From: Mesobacillus jeotgali
GTDB taxonomy: Bacteria; Bacillota; Bacilli; Bacillales; Cytobacillaceae
Length of the DNA: 64,000 nucleotides
Assembly: GCF_900166585.1 (NCBI RefSeq)
Contig: NZ_FVZC01000007.1
Coordinates: 186,001 to 250,000, forward strand
Direction of reading: 5' to 3'
The notes beneath the pieces were generated by a model. The model worked only from the letters and a program-made list of their open reading frames with translations, made no database searches and was not told the DNA's origin. Made by a program: the position numbers and the translations under genes. Below are positions 36,397-46,353 of the stretch, one piece after another. Numbering within the stretch: the stretch's first letter is position 1; every line of letters starts with the position of its first letter.

Positions 36397-36423
36397 AACG
36401 CCTGGTTGATAAAGCCAGGCATT
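36397..36423 (+). terminator. Duplicated terminator hairpin
   Basis: AACGCCTG/CAGGCATT, copy of 35506-35532 with one mismatch in the stem. Confidence 0.55.
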
Positions 36424-36479
36424 TAGGGTTCAAGCATTTGCAATGAGCCATACATTAAAAAGAGCATTTCCCAAATCCA

Positions 36480-36935
36480 TTATTTTGCTACGTTTATAGC
36501 ATAGAGTTTAAGCTCCTCATCGTCTTGAGGAAGAGTCACGTATCCTTCAAAACTCATCCCAAGCTTTTCAAGGAGTTTTGAGGAGGAGGCATTATCTTTG
36601 GTTGTAATGGCAACGATTCGCTCCAAACCTAGTTTACGGGCATATTCCAATGTTCCTTTTGCTGATTCAAAGGCATATCCTTTTGATTGATGTTCGGCAA
36701 GAAAGGCATATCCAATATCGACATCCTCCAGTCCATCCCGTTTAATCAGGCCGCATAAACCCATCGGCAGTTGGCTCTCTTTTAGTTCAACCACAAAAAG
36801 TCCGAACCCCACTCGTTCATACATCTTTCTTGGCCCGGTCAAAATATAATTCTTGGCATCCTCAAGCGACCGAATGCCTTTATCGCCAATATATTTTAGC
36901 CACCCTGGTTCATTCAGCAGTTCGTAATGCTTTTC
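36480..36935 (-). pseudogene. GNAT acetyltransferase, N-terminally truncated
   Basis: The frame gives LLNEPGWLKYIGDKGIRS, LCGLIKRDGLEDVDIGYAFL, YAFESAKGTLEYARKLGL and IVAITTKDNASSSKLLEKLG, typical of ribosomal-protein-type GNATs. The expected 25-30 N-terminal residues (TERLxLR-type start) are missing: a stop codon lies at 36936-36938 and no start with a ribosome-binding site precedes the body. A short frame further upstream (AAAGGAG then GTG) reads unrelated residues. Probably inactive. Confidence 0.65.
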
Positions 36936-37090
36936 TTACCAAACCTTCTTTGTGACCATTGCGCACTAACGCTTCGTAAGAGCATGGAAACGTTCACTAT
37001 GTCTCCTTTTAATAAAGATACCTACTGACGAAAGAGGAGGAATTTAGTAGAATAATAGCAGGAGATTGTAAAAAAATGGAGGGTTTCTTT

Positions 37091-38107
37091 GTGTTGAATT
37101 CAGCGAGAACTATGTTAGCAGTCTATAAAAGAAAGACGATTGAGCTGTCTGAGTTGGAAATCATGTTGCCACGTATGTCATATGAACAATTTGCCCAAAC
37201 TGTTCTTTCACTTGAAGAAGAGGGTGTAATTGAAATGATGAAATCAAAAGGACGAAACACACGGAATCCATCTCTAGCCTATGTTTATCGCATTCACACC
37301 ACCCCTCTGAAACAGGCTCACCATGCTGACCTCTTAAAACACAGGATCCTTTTGCATCCATCCATTCAACTTGACTCGTATTTTTCCGAAGAGCCTTCTC
37401 TTTGGAATCACGATTCTCCATACATACTGAAGATAAGTAGTTATATAGAAGAAAAAGGTTTTCCTGCCTATGAAGTTCCTGCACCTGAGCGGAGTGTAGA
37501 ACTTATTGGTGATGAAAAGTGGATCACGGAAAAGCGTGGAGAAGAATTACTTAAACGAATCGGGCTCCTGGCCCCAATGAAAATCATCCCGGTAGCAGAT
37601 CCTCTGATGTTTTCTTTGAATCCAAGTGCTATAAACCGGAACAAACACCTCCATTTGATTGTGGAGAACAAAACGACGTTCCAGGCATTAGAGGACGCAC
37701 TGCCAAAAACGGTGTTCACAACTCTAATTTACGGATGCGGTAACAAAATCATTAAGAGCATCGAGCAGTTTGATCGTCAACTTCCGCTATCCAATAAGAA
37801 TCATGAATTTTATTACTTTGGCGACATCGATCGGTCCGGCATCTTTATATGGCATAAGTTGAATCAAAAAGTTCCTGCCAAGCTTTATTTACCCTTTTAC
37901 CAGGCATGCCTAAGCAAAGATACACTTGCCGGAAAGACCAATCAGCGTTATGACCAAGAAGCGATCTTGGAATTCCTGACTTATTTTTCAAAAGGTGAGA
38001 ATCTTCAGCTACTAACCATGTTGGAAAATGGACAATACCTTCCTCAGGAAGTGTTGAAGACGAAGGAGTTACAGGAAATTTGGAGGCAATCTCATGGAAT
38101 TGAATGA
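37091..38107 (+). CDS. jetD: Wadjet anti-plasmid system nuclease JetD
   Basis: 338 residues. Start at GTG 37091 (GGAGGG seven nt upstream), not ATG 37076 which contains the site. N-terminal winged-helix region followed by a DUF2220/Toprim domain: VENKTTFQAL (Glu) and YYFGDIDRSGIFIW (Asp-x-Asp). JetD is the topoisomerase VI-like DNA endonuclease that cuts the circular plasmid once JetABC has extruded a loop. First gene of four; its stop overlaps the jetA start by 14 nt. Gene order D-A-B-C fits a type II Wadjet. Confidence 0.85.
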   Translation: MLNSARTMLAVYKRKTIELSELEIMLPRMSYEQFAQTVLSLEEEGVIEMMKSKGRNTRNPSLAYVYRIHTTPLKQAHHADLLKHRILLHPSIQLDSYFSEEPSLWNHDSPYILKISSYIEEKGFPAYEVPAPERSVELIGDEKWITEKRGEELLKRIGLLAPMKIIPVADPLMFSLNPSAINRNKHLHLIVENKTTFQALEDALPKTVFTTLIYGCGNKIIKSIEQFDRQLPLSNKNHEFYYFGDIDRSGIFIWHKLNQKVPAKLYLPFYQACLSKDTLAGKTNQRYDQEAILEFLTYFSKGENLQLLTMLENGQYLPQEVLKTKELQEIWRQSHGIE

Positions 38108-39605
38108 ACTAACGGAAGTGACGTCAGGGTTTAAAGAGCGAATGCGCCGCCTGGCATTGTTTGATCCCCTATATGAACTAGAACGCAAAAAAATGAAAGA
38201 CCAATTGGATCAGCCAATTGATATGAAAGGACTTGGATTGCTCTCGTTGCTCTTTTTCTTCGAGCAAAAAATCATGCGGAAAATGAAGACGGGCACAAAA
38301 GACTTGGCAAAGTTCCTTCAGCGAATATCGGCACGCCAGTATACGCTGGATATCCAAACTTGTGAAGAAATTGCCACAGCCATCATCATGACATTCAGGC
38401 CGGCGACGGGGAAAAAGCGTTCCTATTCCTTCTTTAATTGGGAGGAGTTTAAGGAAGATGAGCTAGAATACTCATTGCTTAAGGCGAATAATTTCGATTC
38501 TATAACGAACACGCAATATTACACACTGGATGAAGATGGACTTGAGCTCGTGTTTGCCACCAAAGAATTCTATAGTGAGTTCCAGCTTTCCATCAATCAG
38601 CTCATGCTTCGGAAACAGCTAGAGAAAGGCGAATTCAAAGGTGCCCTCCGCCAAATCAATGAAATGAGAATCGACGTCGAGTCACTAAATGAACGGATGT
38701 TAAAATTGCGTCACGAAATACAGCGCAGCATCGTTTCGGAGGAGACCTTCGACCGTTACAAACAGCTGCTCGAAGATATTCATGCTAGACTGGAACGGGA
38801 AAATGAGGAATTTACCGAGCTCCGCCAATTTGTAAAAGAAACAAAAGACCGCTTGTATGAAAAGGATTATCACAAAAAAGAAGCCAAAACCTATAAGTAT
38901 GTCCTAGAAATCACCAATCATCTGGAAGAGGTCCATTATGAGCATTCGAGATTGCTTGAGCAAAGCATAGAATTAAAGAATCATACATTAAAGGCGGCTC
39001 AGGAATCCCTCTATTATACAGGAATCGATGCATTCAATTTCGATCAGGACATTAACGCAAAAATCATCGGGACACCGCTCCCGCTTGAAGCAATGAAAGG
39101 ATTGCTGCATCCGTTCCTGCATGTTCAACAGGAGCAGTCGTGGTCTCCGCTGACACTTTTTGCCGAACAGAATATCCGCGAAGAACGCGAGGAATCCGTC
39201 GAATTCGGGTTTATGGAACTTGACGATCAGAAGGAGAACAATTACCAGCAAATTTTGCGGAAAAATTACGGGCATGTAATGAAATTGATGTTGGAGGCAT
39301 TGGATGAAGGAAAGAATCAACTTTCTGAAATCCTCACATACATACGTGAAAAAGATAACCCATTATTGAATCAACGATTTTTGTATGATTTTTGGCTCAT
39401 TCTCCATCAACGCTCACCAGTATCAAGTGGACCTATTGAACGAGAAGAAGATGATGCTAGTCATATTATGGATGATGCACTGGCATTGTTGGGGAGCAGG
39501 ACATTGCTGGTTTTTGAAAAGGGGGAAACTCTTCATGTAACAGAGCGATTTTCGATTCAGGAAATGGAGATTGTTTTAAAGGAGGATTTTGAAAATGAAT
39601 TATAG
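38094..39605 (+). CDS. jetA: Wadjet JetA (kleisin-like subunit)
   Basis: 503 residues, start ATG 38094 with GGAGG. Mostly helical with coiled-coil stretches (residues 160-330: EMRIDVESLNERMLKLRHEI, REFVKETKDRLYEKDYHKKE). JetA bridges the SMC-like JetC heads and JetB, like MukF. The N-terminal part (FDPLYELERKKMKDQLDQP) and the HILxxIREKDNPLLNQRFLYD segment match the Wadjet JetA (DUF5716-like) pattern. Overlaps jetB by 11 nt. Confidence 0.82.
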   Translation: MELNELTEVTSGFKERMRRLALFDPLYELERKKMKDQLDQPIDMKGLGLLSLLFFFEQKIMRKMKTGTKDLAKFLQRISARQYTLDIQTCEEIATAIIMTFRPATGKKRSYSFFNWEEFKEDELEYSLLKANNFDSITNTQYYTLDEDGLELVFATKEFYSEFQLSINQLMLRKQLEKGEFKGALRQINEMRIDVESLNERMLKLRHEIQRSIVSEETFDRYKQLLEDIHARLERENEEFTELRQFVKETKDRLYEKDYHKKEAKTYKYVLEITNHLEEVHYEHSRLLEQSIELKNHTLKAAQESLYYTGIDAFNFDQDINAKIIGTPLPLEAMKGLLHPFLHVQQEQSWSPLTLFAEQNIREEREESVEFGFMELDDQKENNYQQILRKNYGHVMKLMLEALDEGKNQLSEILTYIREKDNPLLNQRFLYDFWLILHQRSPVSSGPIEREEDDASHIMDDALALLGSRTLLVFEKGETLHVTERFSIQEMEIVLKEDFENEL

Positions 39606-40338
39606 CGAAAGCAAAGTTATGCAAGCTTTTGAACTATATATGATCCTGGCAAGAGATGGTCAGGCCGGAAGCGATTCCCTTTCATTATACATAGCAGATG
39701 ATTCGGTTCGGGCGCTGGTGGACGGCTTTGCCCACAAAGTCGATTGTGTCATCGTGCCTGCTGGTGAAAAAATGTATATGATTCCTAAGACAAAGCTTTC
39801 TCCATTTCATGTGAATAATGACTATATCAAAAGGACTTACCTGAAATCAGGAGCGACCAATGCTGATTTATATTTGCTCTACTTTGCATCGATTGTGCTG
39901 TTCGGCGCCTTTTATGATAGCTATCAGACGCTTGAGCCGACTCGGGACTTTCTTCAGCTCGATGATTGGGTAAAGCTAGTTCATGAGCGAATTGATTTGC
40001 TGAAGGAACTGGATGATGAGATGTTGAAGGAACGAGAGAGAGAGTTTTCTTATAATTGGGGCCAGATTGTTGGTAAGTGGGATGACATGAATGATATCAA
40101 AGAAAGTGCCAAGAAGCAGAGCGGAAACACGATTAGCCGGTTGAGCTTTATGGATACGGTGAAACGTTTTCTTGTTGCCCAAGAATTAATCGCTGAAATT
40201 GGTAATAACGAAATCATTCTGACTGAAAAAGCTAAAACGATCGTCCAGCGCTTTTTCATGGAAGTGGAGTACAACAAAGGCATCCTTGAGTTTATCTATC
40301 AATGGGAGGAGGAAGCGGAATATGCCGACCATCAGTAA
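39595..40338 (+). CDS. jetB: Wadjet JetB (KITE/MukE-like subunit)
   Basis: 247 residues from ATG 39595 (GGAGG 9 nt upstream). Winged-helix pairs expected of KITE proteins; the segment AFELYMILARDGQAG starts the domain and LDDEMLKEREREFSYNWGQIVGKWDDMNDIKE is characteristic of type II JetB (DUF6063-like). It supports the JetA-JetC complex. Overlaps jetA and jetC (17 nt). Confidence 0.78.
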   Translation: MNYSESKVMQAFELYMILARDGQAGSDSLSLYIADDSVRALVDGFAHKVDCVIVPAGEKMYMIPKTKLSPFHVNNDYIKRTYLKSGATNADLYLLYFASIVLFGAFYDSYQTLEPTRDFLQLDDWVKLVHERIDLLKELDDEMLKEREREFSYNWGQIVGKWDDMNDIKESAKKQSGNTISRLSFMDTVKRFLVAQELIAEIGNNEIILTEKAKTIVQRFFMEVEYNKGILEFIYQWEEEAEYADHQ

Positions 40339-43300
40339 GATCCGCTTTACGAATGTCGTCTATGAAGATGGCATGAAACGGTACAATGATGAACTATTTA
40401 GATTTGACGGATACAATGGTGCGATTCTACTAGAAAATGGAGGAGGGAAGACGGTCTTTATCCAAACCGCTCTGCAAGCGATTATGCCCCACACTTCACT
40501 AGCTGAACGAAAGATAAAGCAGACGTTGCAGCTTGATAATTACCCTGCGCACATCGCGATTGAATGGATTCTCTCTGATTCGCCTCGTCACTATTTACTT
40601 ACATGTGTCAGTTTGTTTTTAACCAAGAATGGATTGGATTCATACCGCTATGTATACGAATATAAGGCTGGAGACAAGAGTGGGATTGAAGATCTGCCTT
40701 TTGTCCGGAAAGATACCAATCGCCCTTCCGACCGGGGAGAGATTTCCGATTACTATTCCAACATGGCGCATCAGAATATGAATGCCCACACTTTTTCAAC
40801 GATTAAAGCGTTCCAGAATCATATTGAAGATCAGTATCACATCATCACAGACGAATGGGAAGCGGTTGTAAAGATTAATAGTACAGAAGGGGGAGTCGAA
40901 GCTTTTTTTGATGAATGCAAGCAGACGAACCAGCTTTTTGACCGCCTGTTGATTCCGACAGTGGAAGGCGCCATTGCAGGACACCACGCGAATACGTTCG
41001 CAGACACATTTGAAAAGCATCGAGCCAGCTTCAAGCTGTACAAAGAATTAAAGGAACAAATTGAAGAAAACAAGGCCATCGAGGAACAACTCAACCGATA
41101 TGCCTCGACTTATGAGAGACTTTTTGAACAGCAGCAGGCGTATCAGCGAGTCAAGGGACGGGCCAAAGCTGTTCTAGAGGAAATTTCTCGGCAAGAACAG
41201 CATGCTTTGCAAGAGCTTAAAGGTCTCGTTGAAAAAATGACGCAATGGGAGCAGGAAGAAAACGAGAACAAGAAAAAGGTTTTCTCTCTTGATCTATATA
41301 AAGAAAGGCTTCTCTTGCAGACCATTGAAGCCGAGTGGAAAGAATCTGAGCAGCAGCTCCATATAGTTCAAGAAAACCTTTCAGCTTCAAAAAATCAATA
41401 TCATTCCCTCAAGCTTGCACAGTTGAAAAAAGAATGGAAGGAAGCGAGTGAAAAACTTGCCTTTCATTTGGAGAAGTTGGCGGAATTGGACGAGGATGAA
41501 GACATTCAGGATATTCAAGATCGGCTGGAGGAGAATAGCCGTGAACTGAAGGGTTATTTTAGCCAGGAAATCGAGGCAAGTCTGAAACGGACTCAGGACT
41601 TAAAAATTGAAAGGCGCCCGATTGAGGAAGCGTTGAAACAAATGGAAAGGGATAGGCAGAAACAAGAAAATGAGCTCGAACAGGTAAAAGGACTGCTAAA
41701 TCAAAAGATTGGAACCATCGATACCTTAGAAGCCCAGTTGAAGCGGATCAGGCAGCGAATTCTATCTAATCCGAATCAGGAAACGGTGAAAGAGAGTGTG
41801 CCAAAATGGGAGCAGCGTCTTGGACTCTTGGATGAACAGACCGTTCAATTGAAAACGGAAAACAAGAGGATCGCCACATTCCTTTTAGAGTTGGAAGTTC
41901 AGCAGGAGAGATTAAATACGGAGAAGAGCCAGAAATGGGAAGTGTATTCAAAATCAAAGCTAGAAGTGGATCTAGCGGACCAAGATCACGATAAAGTAAA
42001 AGTAGTGCTGGCTAGACTTCGCCCCCAATGGGCACAGGTCGATTCACTGTATTTGAAACAAGATTCAATTGTGCGTCAAGTTCGGGATCAGCTTGAGGGT
42101 TTGGAACGGGAAAGGGAATCAAGCTTGTTCAAGGAGCGGATTGCCTATAGACGCATCGATGACTATGGAGAACAAGATCTATTTTTTGCCGACCCTTTCC
42201 TTGAAAAACAAATCATTAAGTGGACAAACCAATTTAGCTTTTTGCAAACGGGCGTTCAATTTATTCAGTCGCTTGAAGAGTCTGCCACAGAAAGTGCAGC
42301 TATCTATCCTCTCTGGCCGGTTACCTTGGTGACCACTGCCACTGACATGTCGCATTTGCTCTCAAAGGTACAGTCTGTTCAGCAGCAGCTGCAATTTCCC
42401 ATTAATGTGATGACAATCGAACAGGCAAGTGCCATTGTACAGGGTGAGAACACGGAATCGAATGTTGTGGCACCGGCTCATTGGCGTGAAAACCATTCGC
42501 CTGATCTTTTTCAAAAATGGAAACTAACGATGATGCAATACGCTGAGAAAGCCAAGAAGGATCGACTTGAAATCGAAGGACAATTGGAGAGGTGGAAAAA
42601 AGCAGATGCCCAGCTTATCGAATTTTTTCAAAACTATCCTTATGAGGAAGTACAACAGCAAAAGAGTTATGTACATGAGTTATTTCAAACTCTTAGCCAG
42701 TTAGATATCCAGATAAGGGATAACCGAGCAACCATTTCGGAAAATAGGGAACTGATGAAGTCCCAGGAAGACCGGGTGAAGGTATACTCAGATGAGCACA
42801 ATGGTCTGGAAGGAAAGTTGAAGGATGCACGTGAATACCTTCAGTTGGAGAAAGAACGGAATGAACTGCTTAGCCATCGGGAGAAACTGGTTGAACAATC
42901 GGGGAAATCGGAGCGGCAGATCAAACGCTACAAAGAGCATGAAAAGCGATTAAAAGAAGAACTGGATTTGAAAGAGAAAGACATTTGGGAAGAAACAAGC
43001 TATGCTAAAAGGCAGCAGGCTGACCCTTTATATGCTGAAGTGATAAACGTTCAACCGGTTTACGCCAATAAATCAAGGGCTGTTTTACAAGAGGCAAGAG
43101 ATGAACTGAATTTTGCTTTGAGGAAGCTTTCCGGTACGAGGAATGAAATAGAATTGAAGATTTCCCATACCCGAGAGGAACTTAAGAGGATTGAAAAAGG
43201 AATGGAAGATGCAAGGCTTGAGCATGCTGACCTGGATGAGGAAATAATCTTCCCGCCAAATGGAACTGAAAGAATTTCATCGTTACGACTGCGAATTAAG

Positions 43301-44734
43301 GACCTTGAAGAAACTGTTCAACAGGAAACGAAGAAGTATAACTCGCAGAATACTTTAAAAATCCAACAGGATAAAGCAGTTGAGATCGCTCAGGAAAAAT
43401 TCGCAACAGCCTTTCCGCAGGCAGAGCCAATCTTCTTTACAAAAAGCGCAGCGGACATCCAGGAAGAGTTGCAAGAAGAGGCAATAATACTAGAGGAGCG
43501 AAAAGCCTTTTTACAAAAAGAACAAACGCGCTTGGAAGGAGAAATCAACTCCCTCCAACAGGCTTTTCATCAGCTTGACCGCTTTGAAGAAGCCCATCAT
43601 TTTAAAGGACCAACCGTCAAAGCCGCCATTTTGGAAGAAGACGAACTTCAAGCCTTTACCTATCGAAGAAAGGATTTTGTAAAAGGAGTTACGGATCAGT
43701 TGACCAGAATGAGTAATCTTGTTGGGGCTGAAAAGGGAAAAGTCGAACATGCAAAAGAAACGTTTAAGCATTTTTGCAAAAACAATATCACGAACGTAAA
43801 AATGCGGGAAATGGCACGGCAGGGAATTGACAGCAAGAAGACGTATGGGGAAGTGCTAGAATTCCAGAGGCACATGCAAAAGCGGATCCAGACCGCGATC
43901 AAATACAATGAAGCGACGATCATCGACCATGACAAACAGCTCGAACAATTCGTCACCCATATCAACAGCCACTTGTTTACGATTGCGGGCGAACTAGCCT
44001 TGATTCCTAAAAAGACGAAAGTCAAAGTCGACGATAAATGGAAGGAAATCTTCCAGTTCTCCATTCCAGCATGGACGGAGGAAGAAGGAAAAAGCAGGAT
44101 CCGCAAGCACATTGAATGGATATTGGGGCAATTGGATTCAGACCGATTTTTAAGTAGTGATGGAACCGAAGATTACGGCAAGATGCGCAAAGAGATTGAA
44201 ACGTGGATTCACTCCAAACAGCTTCTCCGCATTGTCATGAATAATGAGAGCATGAAAGTGACCTGCCGTAAAGTCACAAACGATAATCAGGTGACCACCC
44301 GATCGTACTCATGGGAGCAGTCCAATGCCTGGTCTGGAGGAGAAAAGTGGAGCAAAAACATGACCCTCTTCCTCGGTATCTTAAATTACGTTACCGAAAA
44401 ACGGAAACACTCAGTTGCTAAAACTAAGCGCCATCGAGTAGTCATCATGGACAACCCATTCGGTAAAGCATCCAGCGATCACGTCTTGAATCCAGTATTC
44501 TTCATTGCAGAACAACTTGGATTCCAGATCATCGCCCTAACCGCGCACGCCGAAGGAAAGTTCCTGCGCGACTACTTCCCAGTCATCTACAGCTGCCGCC
44601 TACGAAAAGCAGCAGACTCAAACAAACAAATCATGACCAAAATCAAACAACTACACCAAGCCTATTTCCAGGATCATGAACCACAGGCCCTGGAGCGATT
44701 GGGAGAGGTAGAGCAGTTGGAGTTATTCTCATGA
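40322..44734 (+). CDS. jetC: Wadjet JetC (SMC/MukB-like ATPase)
   Basis: 1470 residues; ATG 40322 lies 8 nt after GGAGGAAG. N-terminal head with Walker A LENGGGKTV (Lys43), about 1200 residues of coiled coil split by a hinge near 600-700 (WPVTLVTTATDMSHLLSKV), and C-terminal head with the signature NAWSGGEKWSKNM and Walker B VVIMDNPFGKAS. With JetAB it extrudes DNA loops and selects small circular DNA for JetD cleavage. Last gene of the operon, followed by a terminator. Confidence 0.87.
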   Translation: MPTISKIRFTNVVYEDGMKRYNDELFRFDGYNGAILLENGGGKTVFIQTALQAIMPHTSLAERKIKQTLQLDNYPAHIAIEWILSDSPRHYLLTCVSLFLTKNGLDSYRYVYEYKAGDKSGIEDLPFVRKDTNRPSDRGEISDYYSNMAHQNMNAHTFSTIKAFQNHIEDQYHIITDEWEAVVKINSTEGGVEAFFDECKQTNQLFDRLLIPTVEGAIAGHHANTFADTFEKHRASFKLYKELKEQIEENKAIEEQLNRYASTYERLFEQQQAYQRVKGRAKAVLEEISRQEQHALQELKGLVEKMTQWEQEENENKKKVFSLDLYKERLLLQTIEAEWKESEQQLHIVQENLSASKNQYHSLKLAQLKKEWKEASEKLAFHLEKLAELDEDEDIQDIQDRLEENSRELKGYFSQEIEASLKRTQDLKIERRPIEEALKQMERDRQKQENELEQVKGLLNQKIGTIDTLEAQLKRIRQRILSNPNQETVKESVPKWEQRLGLLDEQTVQLKTENKRIATFLLELEVQQERLNTEKSQKWEVYSKSKLEVDLADQDHDKVKVVLARLRPQWAQVDSLYLKQDSIVRQVRDQLEGLERERESSLFKERIAYRRIDDYGEQDLFFADPFLEKQIIKWTNQFSFLQTGVQFIQSLEESATESAAIYPLWPVTLVTTATDMSHLLSKVQSVQQQLQFPINVMTIEQASAIVQGENTESNVVAPAHWRENHSPDLFQKWKLTMMQYAEKAKKDRLEIEGQLERWKKADAQLIEFFQNYPYEEVQQQKSYVHELFQTLSQLDIQIRDNRATISENRELMKSQEDRVKVYSDEHNGLEGKLKDAREYLQLEKERNELLSHREKLVEQSGKSERQIKRYKEHEKRLKEELDLKEKDIWEETSYAKRQQADPLYAEVINVQPVYANKSRAVLQEARDELNFALRKLSGTRNEIELKISHTREELKRIEKGMEDARLEHADLDEEIIFPPNGTERISSLRLRIKDLEETVQQETKKYNSQNTLKIQQDKAVEIAQEKFATAFPQAEPIFFTKSAADIQEELQEEAIILEERKAFLQKEQTRLEGEINSLQQAFHQLDRFEEAHHFKGPTVKAAILEEDELQAFTYRRKDFVKGVTDQLTRMSNLVGAEKGKVEHAKETFKHFCKNNITNVKMREMARQGIDSKKTYGEVLEFQRHMQKRIQTAIKYNEATIIDHDKQLEQFVTHINSHLFTIAGELALIPKKTKVKVDDKWKEIFQFSIPAWTEEEGKSRIRKHIEWILGQLDSDRFLSSDGTEDYGKMRKEIETWIHSKQLLRIVMNNESMKVTCRKVTNDNQVTTRSYSWEQSNAWSGGEKWSKNMTLFLGILNYVTEKRKHSVAKTKRHRVVIMDNPFGKASSDHVLNPVFFIAEQLGFQIIALTAHAEGKFLRDYFPVIYSCRLRKAADSNKQIMTKIKQLHQAYFQDHEPQALERLGEVEQLELFS

Positions 44735-44742
44735 GTTAAAAT

Positions 44743-44776
44743 AAAGCACGGAGATCAAGGTTTCCGTGCTTTGTTG
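44743..44776 (+). terminator. Terminator of the Wadjet operon
   Basis: AAAGCACGGA/TCCGTGCTTT, 10-nt loop, then GTTGTGTTTT. The T-run is interrupted but the stem is strong. The remaining 44777-45039 holds no gene. Confidence 0.7.
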
Positions 44777-45039
44777 TGTTTTCAGCTGAGGGAGTAAGGG
44801 ATGGACCTTTTGCTCCTTTTTCGTAAAGGTTTTTGGAAGCTACGAGTTTGTGCTTCTTTTTTGGTGGGTGGTAATGGGACATGCCCTATCTTCGTTCAAC
44901 ACTGAGGGGAGGGAGCTGTCCAATTGTCTCCAATTTTGTGTAGGATAATAAGATTCTTTTTTTGTGGTTTATAAGAGGTTAAATGAAGAAAAATGTCGAA
45001 TATATTTTGTGAGAATTCTATATATTTGTGGTGATCTTG

Positions 45040-45999
45040 ATGAGTAAGTCAAAGAAGAAGTGGTTAAGTCGGTTTATTGGATTAGGGTTGACTTTAATAA
45101 TTTTGTTAGCTGTGGGAGAGGTAATTGTAAAGATTATCGAGTTTTTTCTTCCACAAAAAGAGATAATGCCATTTGATGTTATTAAATGGATTGGAATAGT
45201 AGTCGCAGTTATTGTCATTACGAATGGGTTGGCAAAATACCTTAGAACAAATCCCAGTGCAGTTTCTATCGGATTTACTAATATTCCAAATTTCATGTAT
45301 GATGAAGCTTTTGAGAAAGAACAACACTACTTAGATAAAAGTCTCATTAAGGAAAACGATGAACTAAATAAGAAGATAGAGGATTTAGAGGAAATAAACA
45401 TTGATTTAATTGAAGAAGTGGAATTAAAGGCTATTGATCTGGACGAAGTAACGTACATAAGTGATATATTCATTCGTCACCATAAAAATGCCAGCCGGCT
45501 TGTTAGGTCCTTGATTCAATTGCTGGATGAAGGAAAACCGACTTGGAAATATGAATTTTGTAATAACATTCTAGATGAGTGCGTAACCATCTTATTGGAG
45601 GATCGTGCGGATAAATCATCCACAATTTATTTTATTGAGGAAGAAGAGCTTAAGATGTTTGCTTACAACAGGATTGAATTTAGTTCATCACGGGAAAGGG
45701 TGTTTAAAAAAGGAGAAGGATTTGCAGGACATATTTGGGATGTTAATCAAACCGTATTAATAAATAATGTTAACGAAGAAAATGAACACTTCCAAGGAAA
45801 GTTTGCACCAAAACATGAGTACGGGTCAATATTGGGTGTCCCAATTAGGATTGGTAAAAAGGTTGTTGGAGTATTATGCATTCAAAGTGAGGACCCTGAG
45901 GATTTTGCCGAAGATGATGAAAGGACAGTTGTTTTTTATGCTGATATGTGTGGATTAGCTCACTTTTATGATAAAATGTTAATAAGCGGGAAGGAGTGA
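45040..45999 (+). CDS. Membrane-anchored GAF-domain protein
   Basis: 319 residues; ATG 45040 (ATG 45028 is less well placed). Two membrane helices (LGLTLIILLAVGEVIVKII; WIGIVVAVIVITNGLAK) at 15-75, then a coiled coil (KENDELNKKIEDLEEINIDL) and a C-terminal GAF domain (ILDECVTILLEDRADKSST; GEGFAGHIWDVNQTVLINNV; EYGSILGVPIRIGKKVVGVL). It would sense a small molecule or nucleotide and signal through the membrane. No catalytic domain. Paired with a small gene 5 bp downstream. Confidence 0.75.
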   Translation: MSKSKKKWLSRFIGLGLTLIILLAVGEVIVKIIEFFLPQKEIMPFDVIKWIGIVVAVIVITNGLAKYLRTNPSAVSIGFTNIPNFMYDEAFEKEQHYLDKSLIKENDELNKKIEDLEEINIDLIEEVELKAIDLDEVTYISDIFIRHHKNASRLVRSLIQLLDEGKPTWKYEFCNNILDECVTILLEDRADKSSTIYFIEEEELKMFAYNRIEFSSSRERVFKKGEGFAGHIWDVNQTVLINNVNEENEHFQGKFAPKHEYGSILGVPIRIGKKVVGVLCIQSEDPEDFAEDDERTVVFYADMCGLAHFYDKMLISGKE

Positions 46000-46004
46000 T
46001 TATT

Positions 46005-46193
46005 ATGTCAACATTAAAAAGTAGAACGAATGGATTAAGAATAGTCCAAAGAAGAAATCAAAGGTTGGCTTCCTCCCACAATAGAACAAATCAACTATTG
46101 AAAAGAGCTGCTAGTTTAGGGTTAGTTGAAACATATGAAGATGACCATGGCAGACTAAGAACAAAAAAAGAAAAGATGTTGACCAAGCAATAA
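46005..46193 (+). CDS. Small basic protein, partner of the GAF gene
   Basis: 62 residues from ATG 46005 (GGAAGGAGTG upstream). Arg/Lys-rich: LKSRTNGLRIVQRRNQRL, then HNRTNQLLKRAASLGLV and a charged tail. No known family. Only 5 bp separate it from the GAF gene stop, so translational coupling is likely. Could be a nucleic-acid-binding or toxin/antitoxin-like partner; not supported further. Confidence 0.6.
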   Translation: MSTLKSRTNGLRIVQRRNQRLASSHNRTNQLLKRAASLGLVETYEDDHGRLRTKKEKMLTKQ

Positions 46194-46256
46194 TTTTATT
46201 TGGTGATGTTTTGCCATTTGCAAAGAATACTTTTCTTTTATATTGAATATTACTTA

Positions 46257-46284
46257 GAACCTAATTCCATGTGGAATTAGGTTC
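46257..46284 (+). terminator. Hairpin after the GAF/small gene pair
   Basis: GAACCTAATTCC/GGAATTAGGTTC, perfect 12-bp stem with ATGT loop, weak T-run. Confidence 0.65.
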
Positions 46285-46353
46285 TTGCCATATATTAAGA
46301 AGCGGGAGATGTGTGGGATGGTACTGGTCAGGGACTGAAGAACCCCCCTTGTT

